DNA of 64,000 nucleotides. Origin: Psychrobacillus faecigallinarum. GTDB lineage: Bacteria; Bacillota; Bacilli; Bacillales_A; Planococcaceae. Of this stretch, positions 10,379 to 19,688 are shown piece by piece (within the stretch, counting starts at the first letter, position 1; the number at the start of each line of letters is the position of its first letter). The notes under the pieces are model-generated. The model made no database searches. It was not told the origin of the DNA and worked only from the letters and a program-made list of their open reading frames with translations. The translations under genes and the position numbers were made by a program. The DNA is taken from contig NZ_JACSQO010000002.1 of NCBI RefSeq assembly GCF_014836595.1, forward strand, positions 310,001-374,000. The letters are read 5' to 3'.

Positions 10379-11126
10379 AAGTTCACCTCTACAAAATGAA
10401 CATGTCATTTTTACAGGGGTGAATAGATCAGAAGAGGCAGCAGCACTAACTGCTAGTTTAGGAGGGGTACCAATTCTAGCCCCGTTTATAGCCACTAAGG
10501 AGATTATACAGACCGATGACAAAGATAAACTCTTAAACAGTAATGCTTTTAAATGGTTTATATTTACTAGTCAGGCAAGTGTCGCGGCCTTTCATCAAAA
10601 AATACTTAGAAACAATTTAGAGATTGAATATTTTCAAGTGAAAATAGCTGCTGTTGGATCTAGGACCGCATCAGCACTAGAGCAATTGGGTTTCTCGATT
10701 GACTTTATGCCGAGCGTCTTTAGTGCCGATGTATTTATTCGAGAGTTTCCTCAGGTTGCAGCACCAGAGGAGTCCTGCTTGTTCTTTCGAGGTAATCTTG
10801 CAAAGAAAACAATCGTAGATGGTTTGGTCAATCCAGTTGACGAATGGACAGTCTATGAGACAGTCACGTTGGAAGATAACGTAGAAAAGGTTAAGGAAAT
10901 GCTCAATAGTGGGAAAAACTGTTCAGTTGTATTCACTAGTCCTTCTACGGTCAATGCTTTCCATCAAACGATAGGCAAGGATCTAGGCTATCATGGTTTT
11001 ACGGTATGTGCTATTGGCCATGTAACGAAGAATCATTTAAAATCATTAGGTATTACTGCACAAGTAATGCCAAGAACCTATACTTTAACAGAGGTAGTTT
11101 ACGCGCTAGCTCAATGGAAGGGATGA
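10371..11126 (+). CDS. hemD: uroporphyrinogen-III synthase
   Basis: Cyclises hydroxymethylbilane with inversion of ring D to uroporphyrinogen III. At 251 aa it has the two-lobed HEM4 layout. Sequence conservation in this family is low; visible support is the repeated [10 protein letters not shown] and [10 protein letters not shown] motifs (one per lobe), the C-terminal [13 protein letters not shown] segment, and position between hemC and hemB. The ATG overlaps the hemC end by 8 bp. Confidence 0.93.
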   Translation: MSESSPLQNEHVIFTGVNRSEEAAALTASLGGVPILAPFIATKEIIQTDDKDKLLNSNAFKWFIFTSQASVAAFHQKILRNNLEIEYFQVKIAAVGSRTASALEQLGFSIDFMPSVFSADVFIREFPQVAAPEESCLFFRGNLAKKTIVDGLVNPVDEWTVYETVTLEDNVEKVKEMLNSGKNCSVVFTSPSTVNAFHQTIGKDLGYHGFTVCAIGHVTKNHLKSLGITAQVMPRTYTLTEVVYALAQWKG

Positions 11127-11131
11127 ATGAA

Positions 11132-12115
11132 ATGGCAGATTTATATTTTCGACGTCATCGCCGTTTAAGACAATCGGCTGGTATCAGATCAATGGTAAAA
11201 GAAACATACTTACATAAAGAGGATTTAATCTATCCAATTTTCGTGATGGATGGAGAAAATATTAAAAATCCCGTTAACTCTATGCCGGGAGTTTTTCAAT
11301 TTTCTTTAGACCGTTTGGGAGAAGAGGTAGACGAGGTCGTTACATTAGGGATACCATCAGTTATTTTATTTGGTTTGCCTGCGACAAAGGATGCTGAAGG
11401 AACTCAAGCGTACCATGATCACGGAATTGTACAAAAGGCTATCCGCTTTATCAAGGATCGTCATCCAAACCTAGTGGTTATCGCAGATACTTGCTTATGC
11501 GAATTTACAGATCATGGTCACTGTGGAGTAGTTGATGAGCATGAAAGAATCTTAAATGACCCATCTTTGGACTTACTAGCAAAAACTGCTGTGAGTCAAG
11601 CTCAAGCAGGAGCAGATATCATCGCACCTTCTAACATGATGGATGGATTTGTTACTGCTATTCGTCAAGGATTGGACAGAGCTGGATTTCAAGATGTGCC
11701 GATTATGTCTTATGCAGTGAAATATGCATCAGCTTATTACGGTCCATTCCGTGAGGCTGCGGACGGAGCTCCTAAATTTGGAGATCGTAAAACGTATCAA
11801 ATGGATTATTCTAACCGTATGGAGGCAATTCGTGAAGCAACTTCTGATATGGAAGAGGGAGCAGATTTCTTAATCGTAAAACCTGCACTAGCATATTTGG
11901 ATATTATCCGCGATGTTAGAAATAACTTTGATGCTCCAATCGTTGCGTATAACGTAAGTGGAGAGTATGCAATGGTGAAGGCCGCTGCAATCAACGGCTG
12001 GATAAACGAAAAAGAAACAGTTCTAGAAACTTTAACAGGAATGAAACGTGCAGGAGCCGATATTATCTTAACGTATCATGCTAAAGATGTAGCGCGTTGG
12101 TTGGAGGAGAAATAA
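11132..12115 (+). CDS. hemB: delta-aminolevulinic acid dehydratase (porphobilinogen synthase)
   Basis: Joins two 5-aminolevulinate molecules to porphobilinogen. I place the start at ATG 11132 ([13 protein letters not shown], 327 aa), 5 bases after the hemD stop and preceded by GGAAGGG. The metal-binding region [14 protein letters not shown] shows the zinc-type cysteines. Active-site lysines lie in MSYAVKYAS and [11 protein letters not shown]. Upstream in-frame ATGs (11114, 11123) lack a comparable ribosome binding site. The stop overlaps the hemL start as TAATG. Confidence 0.96.
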   Translation: MADLYFRRHRRLRQSAGIRSMVKETYLHKEDLIYPIFVMDGENIKNPVNSMPGVFQFSLDRLGEEVDEVVTLGIPSVILFGLPATKDAEGTQAYHDHGIVQKAIRFIKDRHPNLVVIADTCLCEFTDHGHCGVVDEHERILNDPSLDLLAKTAVSQAQAGADIIAPSNMMDGFVTAIRQGLDRAGFQDVPIMSYAVKYASAYYGPFREAADGAPKFGDRKTYQMDYSNRMEAIREATSDMEEGADFLIVKPALAYLDIIRDVRNNFDAPIVAYNVSGEYAMVKAAAINGWINEKETVLETLTGMKRAGADIILTYHAKDVARWLEEK

Positions 12116-13407
12116 TGTCAAAATCATATAAATTATCTAAAGAAGCATTTACAGAAGCAAAGGAACTAATGCCTGGTGGGGTTAACAGTCCTGTTCGTGC
12201 ATTTAAATCCGTAGACATGGATCCAATTTTCATGGAGAGTGGAAAGGGAGCCATCTTAAAGGATATTGATGGCAATGAATACATCGACTATGTACTTTCA
12301 TGGGGACCACTTATTTTAGGTCACACTGAACCGAACGTAGTAAAAGCTATTCAAGAGGTAGCTGCAACTGGGACTAGCTTTGGAGCTTCTACTTTAATCG
12401 AAAATAAGCTTGCCAAATTAGTAATGGAACGTGTTCCATCTATTGAGATGGTCCGTATGGTTTCTTCTGGTACGGAGGCAACCATGAGTGCATTGAGATT
12501 AGCACGTGGTTATACAGGACGTAACAAAATATTAAAATTCGAAGGATGTTACCACGGTCATGGAGATAGTCTACTGATTAAAGCTGGATCTGGTGTTGCT
12601 ACCTTAGGTCTTCCAGACAGCCCGGGTGTACCCGAGTCTATCGCTAAAAACACAATTGCCGTTCCTTATAATGACATCGAAAGCGTTCGCTATGTGTTTG
12701 AAAACTTCGGTGACGATTTAGCAGCAGTAATTGTAGAGCCAGTGGCAGGAAACATGGGCGTTGTGCCTCCAATTGAAGGATTCCTTGAAGCATTGCGTGA
12801 GTTGACAGAGAAAAATGGAACAGTTTTAATCTTTGATGAAGTAATGACTGGTTTCCGAGTGGGCTATAACTGTGCACAAGGCTTTTTCGGTATTACACCA
12901 GATTTAACTTGTCTAGGAAAAGTAATCGGGGGAGGCCTACCAGTAGGTGCTTTCGGAGGAAAACGAGAAATCATGGAAATGATTGCACCGGCAGGCTCTG
13001 TATATCAAGCAGGTACTTTATCTGGAAATCCTTTAGCAATGACAGCAGGATATGAAACATTATCTCGCTTAAATGAAGACACGTACAAATATTTTATTAA
13101 GCTTGGAGATATGCTTGAAAAAGGATTCAGAGAATCGGCAAGCAAGTACAATATTCCACATACAGTAAATCGTGCTGGTTCTATGATTGGCTTCTTCTTT
13201 ACTAACGAAAACGTTATTAACTATGACGTAGCTAAAACAGCTGACCTTGATTTATTTGCAAAATATTATCGTTTAATGGCTGAGGAAGGTATCTATTTAC
13301 CACCTTCTCAATTTGAAGGGATGTTCCTATCCACTGCACATACAGAGGAACATATCAATAAAACAATCCAAGCTTTCCATACTGTTTTTGAAAAGCTAGC
13401 TAGATAA
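12115..13407 (+). CDS. hemL: glutamate-1-semialdehyde 2,1-aminomutase
   Basis: PLP enzyme converting glutamate-1-semialdehyde to 5-aminolevulinate. The ATG at 12115 overlaps the hemB stop (TAATG) and has GGAGG upstream, giving the usual 430 aa. Motifs include [12 protein letters not shown] near the N-terminus, [26 protein letters not shown] and [16 protein letters not shown], which holds the PLP lysine. It is the last gene of the hem cluster and is followed by a clear terminator. Confidence 0.97.
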   Translation: MSKSYKLSKEAFTEAKELMPGGVNSPVRAFKSVDMDPIFMESGKGAILKDIDGNEYIDYVLSWGPLILGHTEPNVVKAIQEVAATGTSFGASTLIENKLAKLVMERVPSIEMVRMVSSGTEATMSALRLARGYTGRNKILKFEGCYHGHGDSLLIKAGSGVATLGLPDSPGVPESIAKNTIAVPYNDIESVRYVFENFGDDLAAVIVEPVAGNMGVVPPIEGFLEALRELTEKNGTVLIFDEVMTGFRVGYNCAQGFFGITPDLTCLGKVIGGGLPVGAFGGKREIMEMIAPAGSVYQAGTLSGNPLAMTAGYETLSRLNEDTYKYFIKLGDMLEKGFRESASKYNIPHTVNRAGSMIGFFFTNENVINYDVAKTADLDLFAKYYRLMAEEGIYLPPSQFEGMFLSTAHTEEHINKTIQAFHTVFEKLAR

Positions 13408-13435
13408 CTGACAAACATACTAAAAAATTTAACTG

Positions 13436-13482
13436 CTCCGTAAAAGTTAGACACTAATCTAATTTTTACGGGGTATTTTTTT
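13436..13482 (+). terminator. terminator of the hem operon
   Basis: Long stem CTCCGTAAAAGTTAGA / TCTAATTTTTACGGGG with a 6-nt loop, then TATTTTTTTATT. It ends hemAXCDBL. The remaining gap to 13704 shows only a candidate sporulation promoter. Confidence 0.85.
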
Positions 13483-13653
13483 ATTTGAAAATATATCTGC
13501 TTTACAAGGGATACGCGGTCTATTCGTGGCTGGTCTATTATGACAATACAGCAAAAATAACAAGAAATGCTCGATTTGGCACTAAGCGGTCTCGTCTGAA
13601 TAAGTCCTTAGTCAAAGTTTTGGAAAGCGAAGCATAAATGAAAGGTATTTTTC

Positions 13654-13680
13654 ATATTTTCTTACGTTGAAACATAATTT
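13654..13680 (+). promoter_or_regulatory. candidate sigma-E promoter of spoVID
   Basis: ATATT (13654-13658), a 14-bp spacer and CATAATTT (13673-13680) resemble the sigma-E pair ATATT / CATACAAT. The leader would be only about 18 nt. Support comes mainly from spoVID being a sigma-E gene in B. subtilis. Confidence 0.3.
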
Positions 13681-13704
13681 GTCCTATACGAAGGAGGATG
13701 AAAA

Positions 13705-14478
13705 ATGGAAGTGAAAAGTTGGGAAGTAAAGGAACAGTTTTGTTTTCCGCAAAGTTTTGGTGTACCAAAGGAAGTTAAGACAATTAAGGTGACTCCACAA
13801 TATTTTCAAGAGGAAATAGACGAAATGGTGCATATAAACGGTATTTATCATATTACATGTCATGTGGAGTTTGAAGAGGGAGAAGTTGAGCACCATGCAA
13901 CAAGCGAATTTACAGAAATAGAGGATTTAGATTTACAAGGAGAGCTGGGATATTTTGAATATGCTGTTCCGATGAGCGTAGAAATCAGTAAGGAGAGAAT
14001 ACAACAGGATACGTCTCCAAGTATTAGTGTAGAAAATATAAATTGTAAAGCAGAATCGGATGGAATTGAAATTGTCTGGTTTGTGAATTGTGAATACGAA
14101 ACGTCAAGACCACTGAAAACAGAAGTGGTAATGACAGATCTAATAGAAGAGGAAGAAGAACAAACAGAAGTGGTAGAGGTTTTACCATTTAATTTTACCC
14201 AGGATGAAGAGTCAAGTGAAGATACAATGCAAGTTCAATTAGAAAGTGAAGAACTAGAAGAAGTAACAGTAGAGCCGTTAAAGCCAACACAAAGAGTAGT
14301 GAGTGCTGAGCAACAATCTACAAATGAGGATGATCAACAGGATCTGCCTAAAGTTGCTATAAAACATAATGAAACGGAAAGCTCAGTCGAAGGTGAGTCA
14401 GAACTGCAATTTATATTAGATTTAGAGGACGGATATACTAAGCTTTCCTTTCCATCAAATAATGTCCTTAAACAATAA
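13705..14478 (+). CDS. spoVID: SpoVID-like spore coat assembly protein, short form
   Basis: The N-terminal ~130 residues (FCFPQSFGVPKEVKTI..., HINGIYHITCHVEF, YFEYAVPMSVEI) resemble the SpoVID/SPOCS-type N-terminal domain, and the gene follows hemL as spoVID does in Bacillus. An acidic, low-complexity Glu-rich middle follows (about 150-235). The protein is only 257 aa and ends without the C-terminal LysM domain of B. subtilis SpoVID (~575 aa). SpoVID is the encasement protein that spreads coat proteins round the forespore. The AAGGAGG/ATG start is clear. The identity rests on synteny plus weak similarity, so it is probable rather than certain. Confidence 0.7.
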   Translation: MEVKSWEVKEQFCFPQSFGVPKEVKTIKVTPQYFQEEIDEMVHINGIYHITCHVEFEEGEVEHHATSEFTEIEDLDLQGELGYFEYAVPMSVEISKERIQQDTSPSISVENINCKAESDGIEIVWFVNCEYETSRPLKTEVVMTDLIEEEEEQTEVVEVLPFNFTQDEESSEDTMQVQLESEELEEVTVEPLKPTQRVVSAEQQSTNEDDQQDLPKVAIKHNETESSVEGESELQFILDLEDGYTKLSFPSNNVLKQ

Positions 14479-14646
14479 AAATCCGAGAAATGCCAAAAAG
14501 ACTAGCAAGATAAAATCCCATGTAGTAGGAACGATCAATACACGAACAAGTTGAAAGCAACCGATTGGTATAATGATGCCTTTTACGTAAAAACGAGTTC
14601 TTCGTAGCCAATCTGGCAGAAGATAGGGGTTGTATCCTCTTTTCAT
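14455..14646 (-). CDS. small membrane protein of unknown function
   Basis: 63 residues on the minus strand. A basic, aromatic N-terminus (MKRGYNPYLLPDWLRR) is followed by two hydrophobic stretches (about residues 22-36 and 43-58). A strong AAAGGAGG lies upstream of the ATG, which argues for a real gene. Its last 24 bases overlap the 3' end of the SpoVID-like gene on the other strand, tail to tail. I do not recognise the family; the arrangement suggests a small inner-membrane protein. Confidence 0.6.
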   Translation of the reverse strand: MKRGYNPYLLPDWLRRTRFYVKGIIIPIGCFQLVRVLIVPTTWDFILLVFLAFLGFLLFKDII

Positions 14647-14675
14647 AGTGTTTTCCTCCTTTCACAAGACTATGC

Positions 14676-14703
14676 TTGACGGCATATAATAATATCCTAT
14701 ACA
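14676..14703 (+). promoter_or_regulatory. promoter of the valS T-box leader
   Basis: TTGACG (14676-14681), 16-bp spacer, TATACA (14698-14703). It gives a leader of about 280 nt before valS. It is divergent from the small membrane protein gene. Confidence 0.55.
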
Positions 14704-14709
14704 ATAAAA

Positions 14710-14975
14710 ACAACTATATATGGATGCTATGAATGGGAAGAGTAAAATGACACGGTTATCTAAAGAAAGGAAACAATTTGCTGAAATGTTTCCGTTAGCC
14801 ACCATTTGAAGGTAGCCCAAGAGCAGCTTTTGTGAACTAACAGTAGCAATTGCCGGTTTGAAGCCGTTATCTAATTGAGAGCGTGATGTGTTTTATTGCA
14901 TCTGCGAATAAAGGTGGTACCGCGAACAAACTCCTTCGTCCTTTAGTGATGATAGGAGTTTTTTTATATTCTTTT
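14710..14975 (+). ncRNA. T-box riboswitch leader of valS
   Basis: The T-box core AGGTGGTACCGCGA (14912-14925) is nearly exact. It is followed at once by an intrinsic terminator, stem AACTCCT / AGGAGTT with a TTTTTTT tail (14928-14966). Upstream sequence contains several helices (for example GGAAACA / TGTTTCC near 14770-14795) fitting stem I. Uncharged tRNA-Val should pair with the T-box bulge and specifier loop, stabilise the antiterminator and allow valS read-through. I could not assign the specifier triplet with certainty. The leader fills most of the 14647-14990 gap. Confidence 0.88.
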
Positions 14976-14990
14976 TTAGGAGGAAACGAT

Positions 14991-17633
14991 ATGACAAACG
15001 AGACAACGATGTCTACCAAGTATGATCCGCAGTCAATTGAAAAAGGTCGCTACGAGTGGTGGTTAAAAGGCAAATTTTTTGAAGCGCATCCAGAGAGTGA
15101 AAAGGAACCATATACAATTGTGATTCCACCACCGAACGTAACTGGGAAGCTACATTTAGGTCACGCCTGGGATACTACGCTTCAAGATATTATCATTCGT
15201 ATGAAGCGTATGCAAGGCTATGATGCCCTATGGTTACCAGGAATGGACCATGCAGGAATTGCTACTCAAGCAAAGGTGGAAGAAAAACTTCGCGCTGATA
15301 ATATTACTAGATATGACCTTGGCCGAGAAAAATTCGTTGAAGAAACATGGAAATGGAAAGATGAATACGCAGGGCATATTCGTCAGCAATGGGCAAAGCT
15401 AGGCTTAGGCTTAGACTACTCACGTGAACGTTTTACATTAGATGAAGGCCTTTCTAACGCAGTAAAAGAAGTATTCGTTAATCTATATAACAAAGGCTTG
15501 ATTTACCGTGGCGAATACATCATTAACTGGGATCCAGCTACTAAAACAGCACTTTCGGATATTGAAGTAATTCATAAGGATATACAGGGTGCATTCTATC
15601 ATATGCATTACCCACTTGCAGATGGTACTGGTTCGATCGATGTTGCAACAACTCGACCAGAAACAATGCTAGGGGATACGGCTGTTGCGGTACACCCTGA
15701 GGATGACCGCTACAAGCATTTAATCGGTAAAAAGGTAAAATTACCAATCGTTGGCCGTGAAATTCCAATCGTAGCAGATGATTACGTGGATATGGAGTTT
15801 GGTAGTGGTGCAGTTAAAATTACTCCAGCTCATGACCCGAATGATTTTGAAATTGGTAACCGCCATGATTTAGAAAGAATACTAGTGATGCATGAAGATG
15901 GCTCAATGAATAAAAATGCTGGTAAATATGAAGGTATGGATCGCTTCGAATGTCGTAAGCAAATTGTGAAGGATCTTCAAGAAGCAGGAGTATTATTCAA
16001 AATCGAAGAGCATGCACATTCCGTTGGACATTCAGAGCGAAGTGGAGCTGTAGTTGAGCCATACCTTTCTACACAATGGTTCGTTAAAATGCAGCCACTT
16101 GCAAAAGAAGCTATTAAGCTTCAAGAATCAGAGGGCAAGGTAAACTTCGTACCTGATCGCTTTGAAAAAACTTATCTACGTTGGATGGAAAACATTCATG
16201 ATTGGTGTATCTCCCGTCAACTTTGGTGGGGACATCGTATTCCAGCATGGTACCATAAAGAAACTGGAGAAGTTTATGTTGGGCACGAGGCTCCAGCTGA
16301 TGAAGAAAATTGGAAGCAAGATGAAGACGTTTTAGATACATGGTTCTCATCTGCTCTATGGCCTTTCTCAACTCTTGGTTGGCCTGATGTAGAAAATGAG
16401 GAAATGAAAAAGTATTATCCAACCAATGCCCTTGTTACAGGTTATGATATTATATTCTTCTGGGTGTCTCGTATGATATTCCAAGGAGTAGAATTTACAG
16501 GAACTCGCCCATTTGACGATGTACTAATTCACGGTTTAGTACGTGCAGAAGATGGTCGTAAAATGTCGAAATCTCTTGGAAACGGCATTGATCCTATGGA
16601 TGTAATCGAAAAGTACGGTGCAGACTCACTACGCTACTTCCTAAGCACTGGCTCATCTCCAGGGCAGGATCTACGCTTCTCAGTAGAAAAAGTAGAGGCT
16701 GTTTGGAACTTCGCCAATAAAATTTGGAATGCATCACGCTTTGCATTGATGAATATGGATGGCTTGAAATACGAAGAAATTAACTTAGAGGGCAAAAAGT
16801 CTGTAGCAGATGCTTGGATTCTTACTCGTTTAAACGAAACAATTGAACAAGTAACAAGACTTTCTGAGAAGTATGAGTTCGGTGAAGTTGGTCGTGCACT
16901 TTATAATTTCATCTGGGATGACTTCTGTGACTGGTATATCGAAATGTCTAAGCTACCGCTAAACGGGGAGGACGAGGAAGCGAAGCATATGACTCGTTCC
17001 GTTCTAGCATATGTATTAGACAATACGATGCGTTTATTACATCCATTCATGCCTTTTATCACAGAAGAAATTTGGCAAAACCTTCCTCATGAAGGGGAGT
17101 CAATTACAGTAGCTCCATGGCCGACTGTAAACGAAGAGCTTTCTGATCAAAGCCAAGCAGCAAGCATGAAATTACTTGCAGAGATTATCCGCTCGGTACG
17201 TAATATACGTTCAGAGGTACAAACTCCAATGAGCAAAAAAGTGCCTCTATACATCTCAGCGAAAGATGCCGACACGCTTGCTGTGTTAGAAGCTAATGCG
17301 AAATACTTAGAGCGTTTCTGTAACCCAGAGCCTCTAGTGATCGGTCAAGACCTAGAAGATCCAGGTCAATCGATGTCAGCGGTAGTTACAGGTGCTCTAT
17401 TGTACCTTCCACTACAAGGCTTAATAGATATTGATGCTGAAAAAGCTCGTTTAGAAAAAGAATTAGAAAAATGGGCAAAAGAAGTGAAGTTAGTTCAAGG
17501 TAAGCTATCCAACGAACGCTTCGTTTCAAAAGCACCTGAGGCAGTAGTAGCAGAAGAGCGTGCCAAAGAACAAGATTACCTAGAAAAACACGCAACTGTG
17601 TTAAAACGTCTTGAGGAATTAAATAACTTGTAA
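14991..17633 (+). CDS. valS: valyl-tRNA synthetase
   Basis: Class I aminoacyl-tRNA synthetase charging tRNA-Val. The ATG at 14991 has AGGAGG at 14979-14984 and gives 880 aa, as in B. subtilis; the frame is open upstream through the T-box leader, but that part is not coding. The HIGH motif appears as [13 protein letters not shown], the KMSKS motif as [11 protein letters not shown], with the CP1 editing domain between. The C-terminus has the valyl-specific coiled-coil arm (about 810-880, [17 protein letters not shown]). Control is by the T-box leader, and a strong terminator follows. Confidence 0.97.
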   Translation: MTNETTMSTKYDPQSIEKGRYEWWLKGKFFEAHPESEKEPYTIVIPPPNVTGKLHLGHAWDTTLQDIIIRMKRMQGYDALWLPGMDHAGIATQAKVEEKLRADNITRYDLGREKFVEETWKWKDEYAGHIRQQWAKLGLGLDYSRERFTLDEGLSNAVKEVFVNLYNKGLIYRGEYIINWDPATKTALSDIEVIHKDIQGAFYHMHYPLADGTGSIDVATTRPETMLGDTAVAVHPEDDRYKHLIGKKVKLPIVGREIPIVADDYVDMEFGSGAVKITPAHDPNDFEIGNRHDLERILVMHEDGSMNKNAGKYEGMDRFECRKQIVKDLQEAGVLFKIEEHAHSVGHSERSGAVVEPYLSTQWFVKMQPLAKEAIKLQESEGKVNFVPDRFEKTYLRWMENIHDWCISRQLWWGHRIPAWYHKETGEVYVGHEAPADEENWKQDEDVLDTWFSSALWPFSTLGWPDVENEEMKKYYPTNALVTGYDIIFFWVSRMIFQGVEFTGTRPFDDVLIHGLVRAEDGRKMSKSLGNGIDPMDVIEKYGADSLRYFLSTGSSPGQDLRFSVEKVEAVWNFANKIWNASRFALMNMDGLKYEEINLEGKKSVADAWILTRLNETIEQVTRLSEKYEFGEVGRALYNFIWDDFCDWYIEMSKLPLNGEDEEAKHMTRSVLAYVLDNTMRLLHPFMPFITEEIWQNLPHEGESITVAPWPTVNEELSDQSQAASMKLLAEIIRSVRNIRSEVQTPMSKKVPLYISAKDADTLAVLEANAKYLERFCNPEPLVIGQDLEDPGQSMSAVVTGALLYLPLQGLIDIDAEKARLEKELEKWAKEVKLVQGKLSNERFVSKAPEAVVAEERAKEQDYLEKHATVLKRLEELNNL

Positions 17634-17639
17634 TTAGTA

Positions 17640-17680
17640 AGCGTAGCAAGCACCCTAGAGGTGTTTGCTACGCTATTTTT
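17640..17680 (+). terminator. terminator of valS
   Basis: 15-bp stem AGCGTAGCAAGCACC / GGTGTTTGCTACGCT, 5-nt loop, then ATTTTTA. A strong intrinsic terminator. Confidence 0.9.
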
Positions 17681-17762
17681 ATGAATAAATACAAGTCGAG
17701 CTACTGGAGTAATTGAGAACCATTTTAGAAATGGGTTTTAGCACGGATAGTGTGGAAGAATC

Positions 17763-17888
17763 TTGCAGAGACGGAGTAGAACATTGCAGAGAAGAGGAAG
17801 AACATTGCGGAGGAGGAGTAAAACCTTGCAGAGAACGAATGAAATGTTGCACAGATGGAGCAGAAACTTGCAGAGACCGCATAGCATA
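17763..17888 (+). repeat. 21-bp tandem repeat, six copies
   Basis: Six imperfect head-to-tail copies with an exact 21-base period. TTGC begins at 17763, 17784, 17805, 17826, 17847 and 17868. Most copies start TTGCAGAG and continue with a purine-rich GGAGTAGAAC-like half. A more decayed copy may lie just upstream. Because 21 is a multiple of three, both strands read as open heptad repeats (LQRRSRT-like on plus, SLQxSxP-like on minus), but neither has a ribosome binding site. It lies between the valS terminator and the end of the ATP-grasp operon. Confidence 0.85.
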
Positions 17889-17897
17889 GCATTCAAA

Positions 17898-17938
17898 CAC
17901 AAAAAAACACCTCGAGCTCAATGCTCAACGTGCTTTTT
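17898..17938 (-). terminator. terminator of the ATP-grasp operon
   Basis: Read on the minus strand: stem CACGTTGAGC / GCTCGAGGTG (one mismatch, one G-U), loop ATTGA, then TTTTTTTG. The left arm overlaps the end of the ligase gene. The flanking A and T runs make it potentially bidirectional. Confidence 0.65.
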
Positions 17939-18727
17939 TAACTGTTTATCGATGTAATCCATGATTGGTATAGCAATATCCGTTTTTGTTGTTTGGAAAT
18001 ATGATCTTGCACCAACCGGATCTTCTATTTCATTGAAAAGCCATCCCCCATTGGGTAAAAGGAGGAAATCGATTCCTACATAATCACTTTTAATCGCTTT
18101 TGCAATTTTTACTACGTCTGCCTCTTGGCTTGCAGAAAGCTCATACTTTTCAACAGTTCCACCTAAATTAAAATTGGATTTAAAGCTATTTGGAGCACCG
18201 ATCCTCTTTACAGCTCCAATGACCTCACTGCCCAGCATAAATACTCTTACATCAGTTGCATTCGTTTCTATATAGCTTTGGGCAATAATCTCTTGTGAGC
18301 CGTACTTTGTTAGAAACTCTACCGCAGCTTCTTTATTGTCCAAAAGCTCTACCTGTAAGCCGCCATGTCCCTCAATAGTTTTTAAAACGATAGGGTACTG
18401 ATCGATCTCATGAATATCTTTTATTTTTTTCGTTGGTACTGTTGCAATTCCTAGCATTTGAACTAGCTGAATTGCTTTGTATTTATCATTTGCAATGACG
18501 TTGACCTCAGCCCGGTTGAACATAGGTAATCCTCGTTGTTCAAGCTTTTTGGAAAGCTCAGGATTACGAGCTCTAAAAAAGATAAAATCTACTTCTGGAA
18601 ATTCTAGCTGTTGATCATCTATCACATTCAATGTATGTCCGTGATTCCTTGCAGCTTTAATAAGGCGATCGATGAAATTTTGATTTCTCTCGATTTCCTT
18701 TAATTCATATATCAACAAGCCATTCAT
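17918..18727 (-). CDS. RimK-like ATP-grasp ligase (second of a pair)
   Basis: 269 aa, ATP-grasp fold. An N-terminal lobe (1-95) is followed by the nucleotide-binding region with the Lys-containing strand YPIVLKTIEGHGG (about 130-142), the hinge IIAQSYIE, and the C-terminal acidic metal site YVGIDFLLL ... WLFNEIEDPVG. Such enzymes join a carboxylate to an amine through an acylphosphate, often adding Glu or building peptides. Its start overlaps the preceding ligase gene by 4 bp (ATGA), so the two are cotranslated. The substrate is not evident from sequence or context. Confidence 0.8.
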   Translation of the reverse strand: MNGLLIYELKEIERNQNFIDRLIKAARNHGHTLNVIDDQQLEFPEVDFIFFRARNPELSKKLEQRGLPMFNRAEVNVIANDKYKAIQLVQMLGIATVPTKKIKDIHEIDQYPIVLKTIEGHGGLQVELLDNKEAAVEFLTKYGSQEIIAQSYIETNATDVRVFMLGSEVIGAVKRIGAPNSFKSNFNLGGTVEKYELSASQEADVVKIAKAIKSDYVGIDFLLLPNGGWLFNEIEDPVGARSYFQTTKTDIAIPIMDYIDKQLKKHVEH

Positions 18728-19602
18728 ATAACAACAGCTCCGATTTTAGATAATATATAGCTAATCATGGCATCTCCTACGTTAATGCCAGTGACATTAT
18801 AAATGTTACGAATATGTGCTACTCCATTAACCTCACAAACTAGTGGTTCTTCGTCTTCACCAAAGAGCAAATCGACCCCAGCAAATTCAGCATTCAATGC
18901 AGCAGCAGCTTGAATAGCCACTTCTTTTTGTTTTTCTGTTAAAACGATTTCAGTTGCAGTCCCACCATTTGTGATATTGGCACGGAAATCAGTAGCTGAT
19001 TGACGGTGCATGCAAGCCACAACTTGACCTCCCACCACATTGACGCGAATATCTCTTCCTCTACTCGTATGGATGAATTGCTGGAAGACATATTCAATCC
19101 CTTTTAGCTCTTCCACCTTTTCAAAAAATTGCTCTCTTGTTTCTATCAAATAAACTCTTTGACCAAATGAGCCATGTGCTTCTTTAATAATCATAGGTAG
19201 CTGAAGTACTTGTAAAACCTGCTCGTAATAGCCAGTGTTCAAAATAGAGAACTCAGGATAGACTTTAGGTGCTATAATCGTCAGAGGCATTGGCACGTTA
19301 GCTTTTGCCAGCGCGAGATATTGATGCGCCTTGTTATCACAAATCTCAATCACGCTTGGATCATTGAACACTGGTATGCCTTCATTCTTTAGATATTTTG
19401 CAAGCAAAATATCTTTGTCTAGAAAGACGACAAAATCAGGCCTTGTTGATAAGCTTTCATGAACATTCATCAGAAGCTCATAATTTTTTACTAAAACTGC
19501 TAGTATGCCTTTTTTTTCTGCTGCTTCTTTCAGGAGGAGAGCCTGATCGAGAAACTTATCATGAGTTAGGCTACCATTGTAAACGATCCAACAAGTTTGC
19601 AT
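18724..19602 (-). CDS. RimK-like ATP-grasp ligase (first of a pair)
   Basis: 292 aa with the same domain plan: N-terminal lobe with IPVFNDPSVIEICDNKAHQYLAL, glycine-rich loop MIIKEAHGSFGQRV (about 137-150), RGRDIRVNVVGG, and metal-binding AGVDLLFG ... LVCEVNGVAHIRN. A GGAGG ribosome binding site precedes the ATG. It is transcribed divergently from folC and overlaps the second ligase by 4 bp. The two share a fold but little sequence, suggesting two different ligation steps rather than a recent duplication. The product is unknown. Confidence 0.8.
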   Translation of the reverse strand: MQTCWIVYNGSLTHDKFLDQALLLKEAAEKKGILAVLVKNYELLMNVHESLSTRPDFVVFLDKDILLAKYLKNEGIPVFNDPSVIEICDNKAHQYLALAKANVPMPLTIIAPKVYPEFSILNTGYYEQVLQVLQLPMIIKEAHGSFGQRVYLIETREQFFEKVEELKGIEYVFQQFIHTSRGRDIRVNVVGGQVVACMHRQSATDFRANITNGGTATEIVLTEKQKEVAIQAAAALNAEFAGVDLLFGEDEEPLVCEVNGVAHIRNIYNVTGINVGDAMISYILSKIGAVVI

Positions 19603-19625
19603 AATTAATGACCTCCACGGGTACG

Positions 19626-19634
19626 TGTTATAAT
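19626..19634 (+). promoter_or_regulatory. extended -10 promoter of folC
   Basis: TGTTATAAT, a full extended -10, about 55 bases before folC. The -35 is weak. It lies in the short gap shared with the divergent ATP-grasp operon. Confidence 0.5.
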
Positions 19635-19688
19635 GTGTTCACAAGAAGTTTAGCAGAAAAGTAACGAAGACGGAATAGGGTGAATGAC

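Noticed and set aside
14883..14990. Longer valS start upstream of 14991
   Set aside because: It would translate the T-box and terminator; the ATG at 14991 has a strong ribosome binding site and gives the normal length.
17763..17888. CRISPR array
   Set aside because: The units are contiguous 21-mers without spacers and the copies are imperfect; no cas genes are nearby.
17763..17957. Plus-strand LQRRSRT-type heptad frame as a gene
   Set aside because: It starts on a TTG inside the repeat with no ribosome binding site and crosses the terminator of the opposite operon; treated as repeat DNA.
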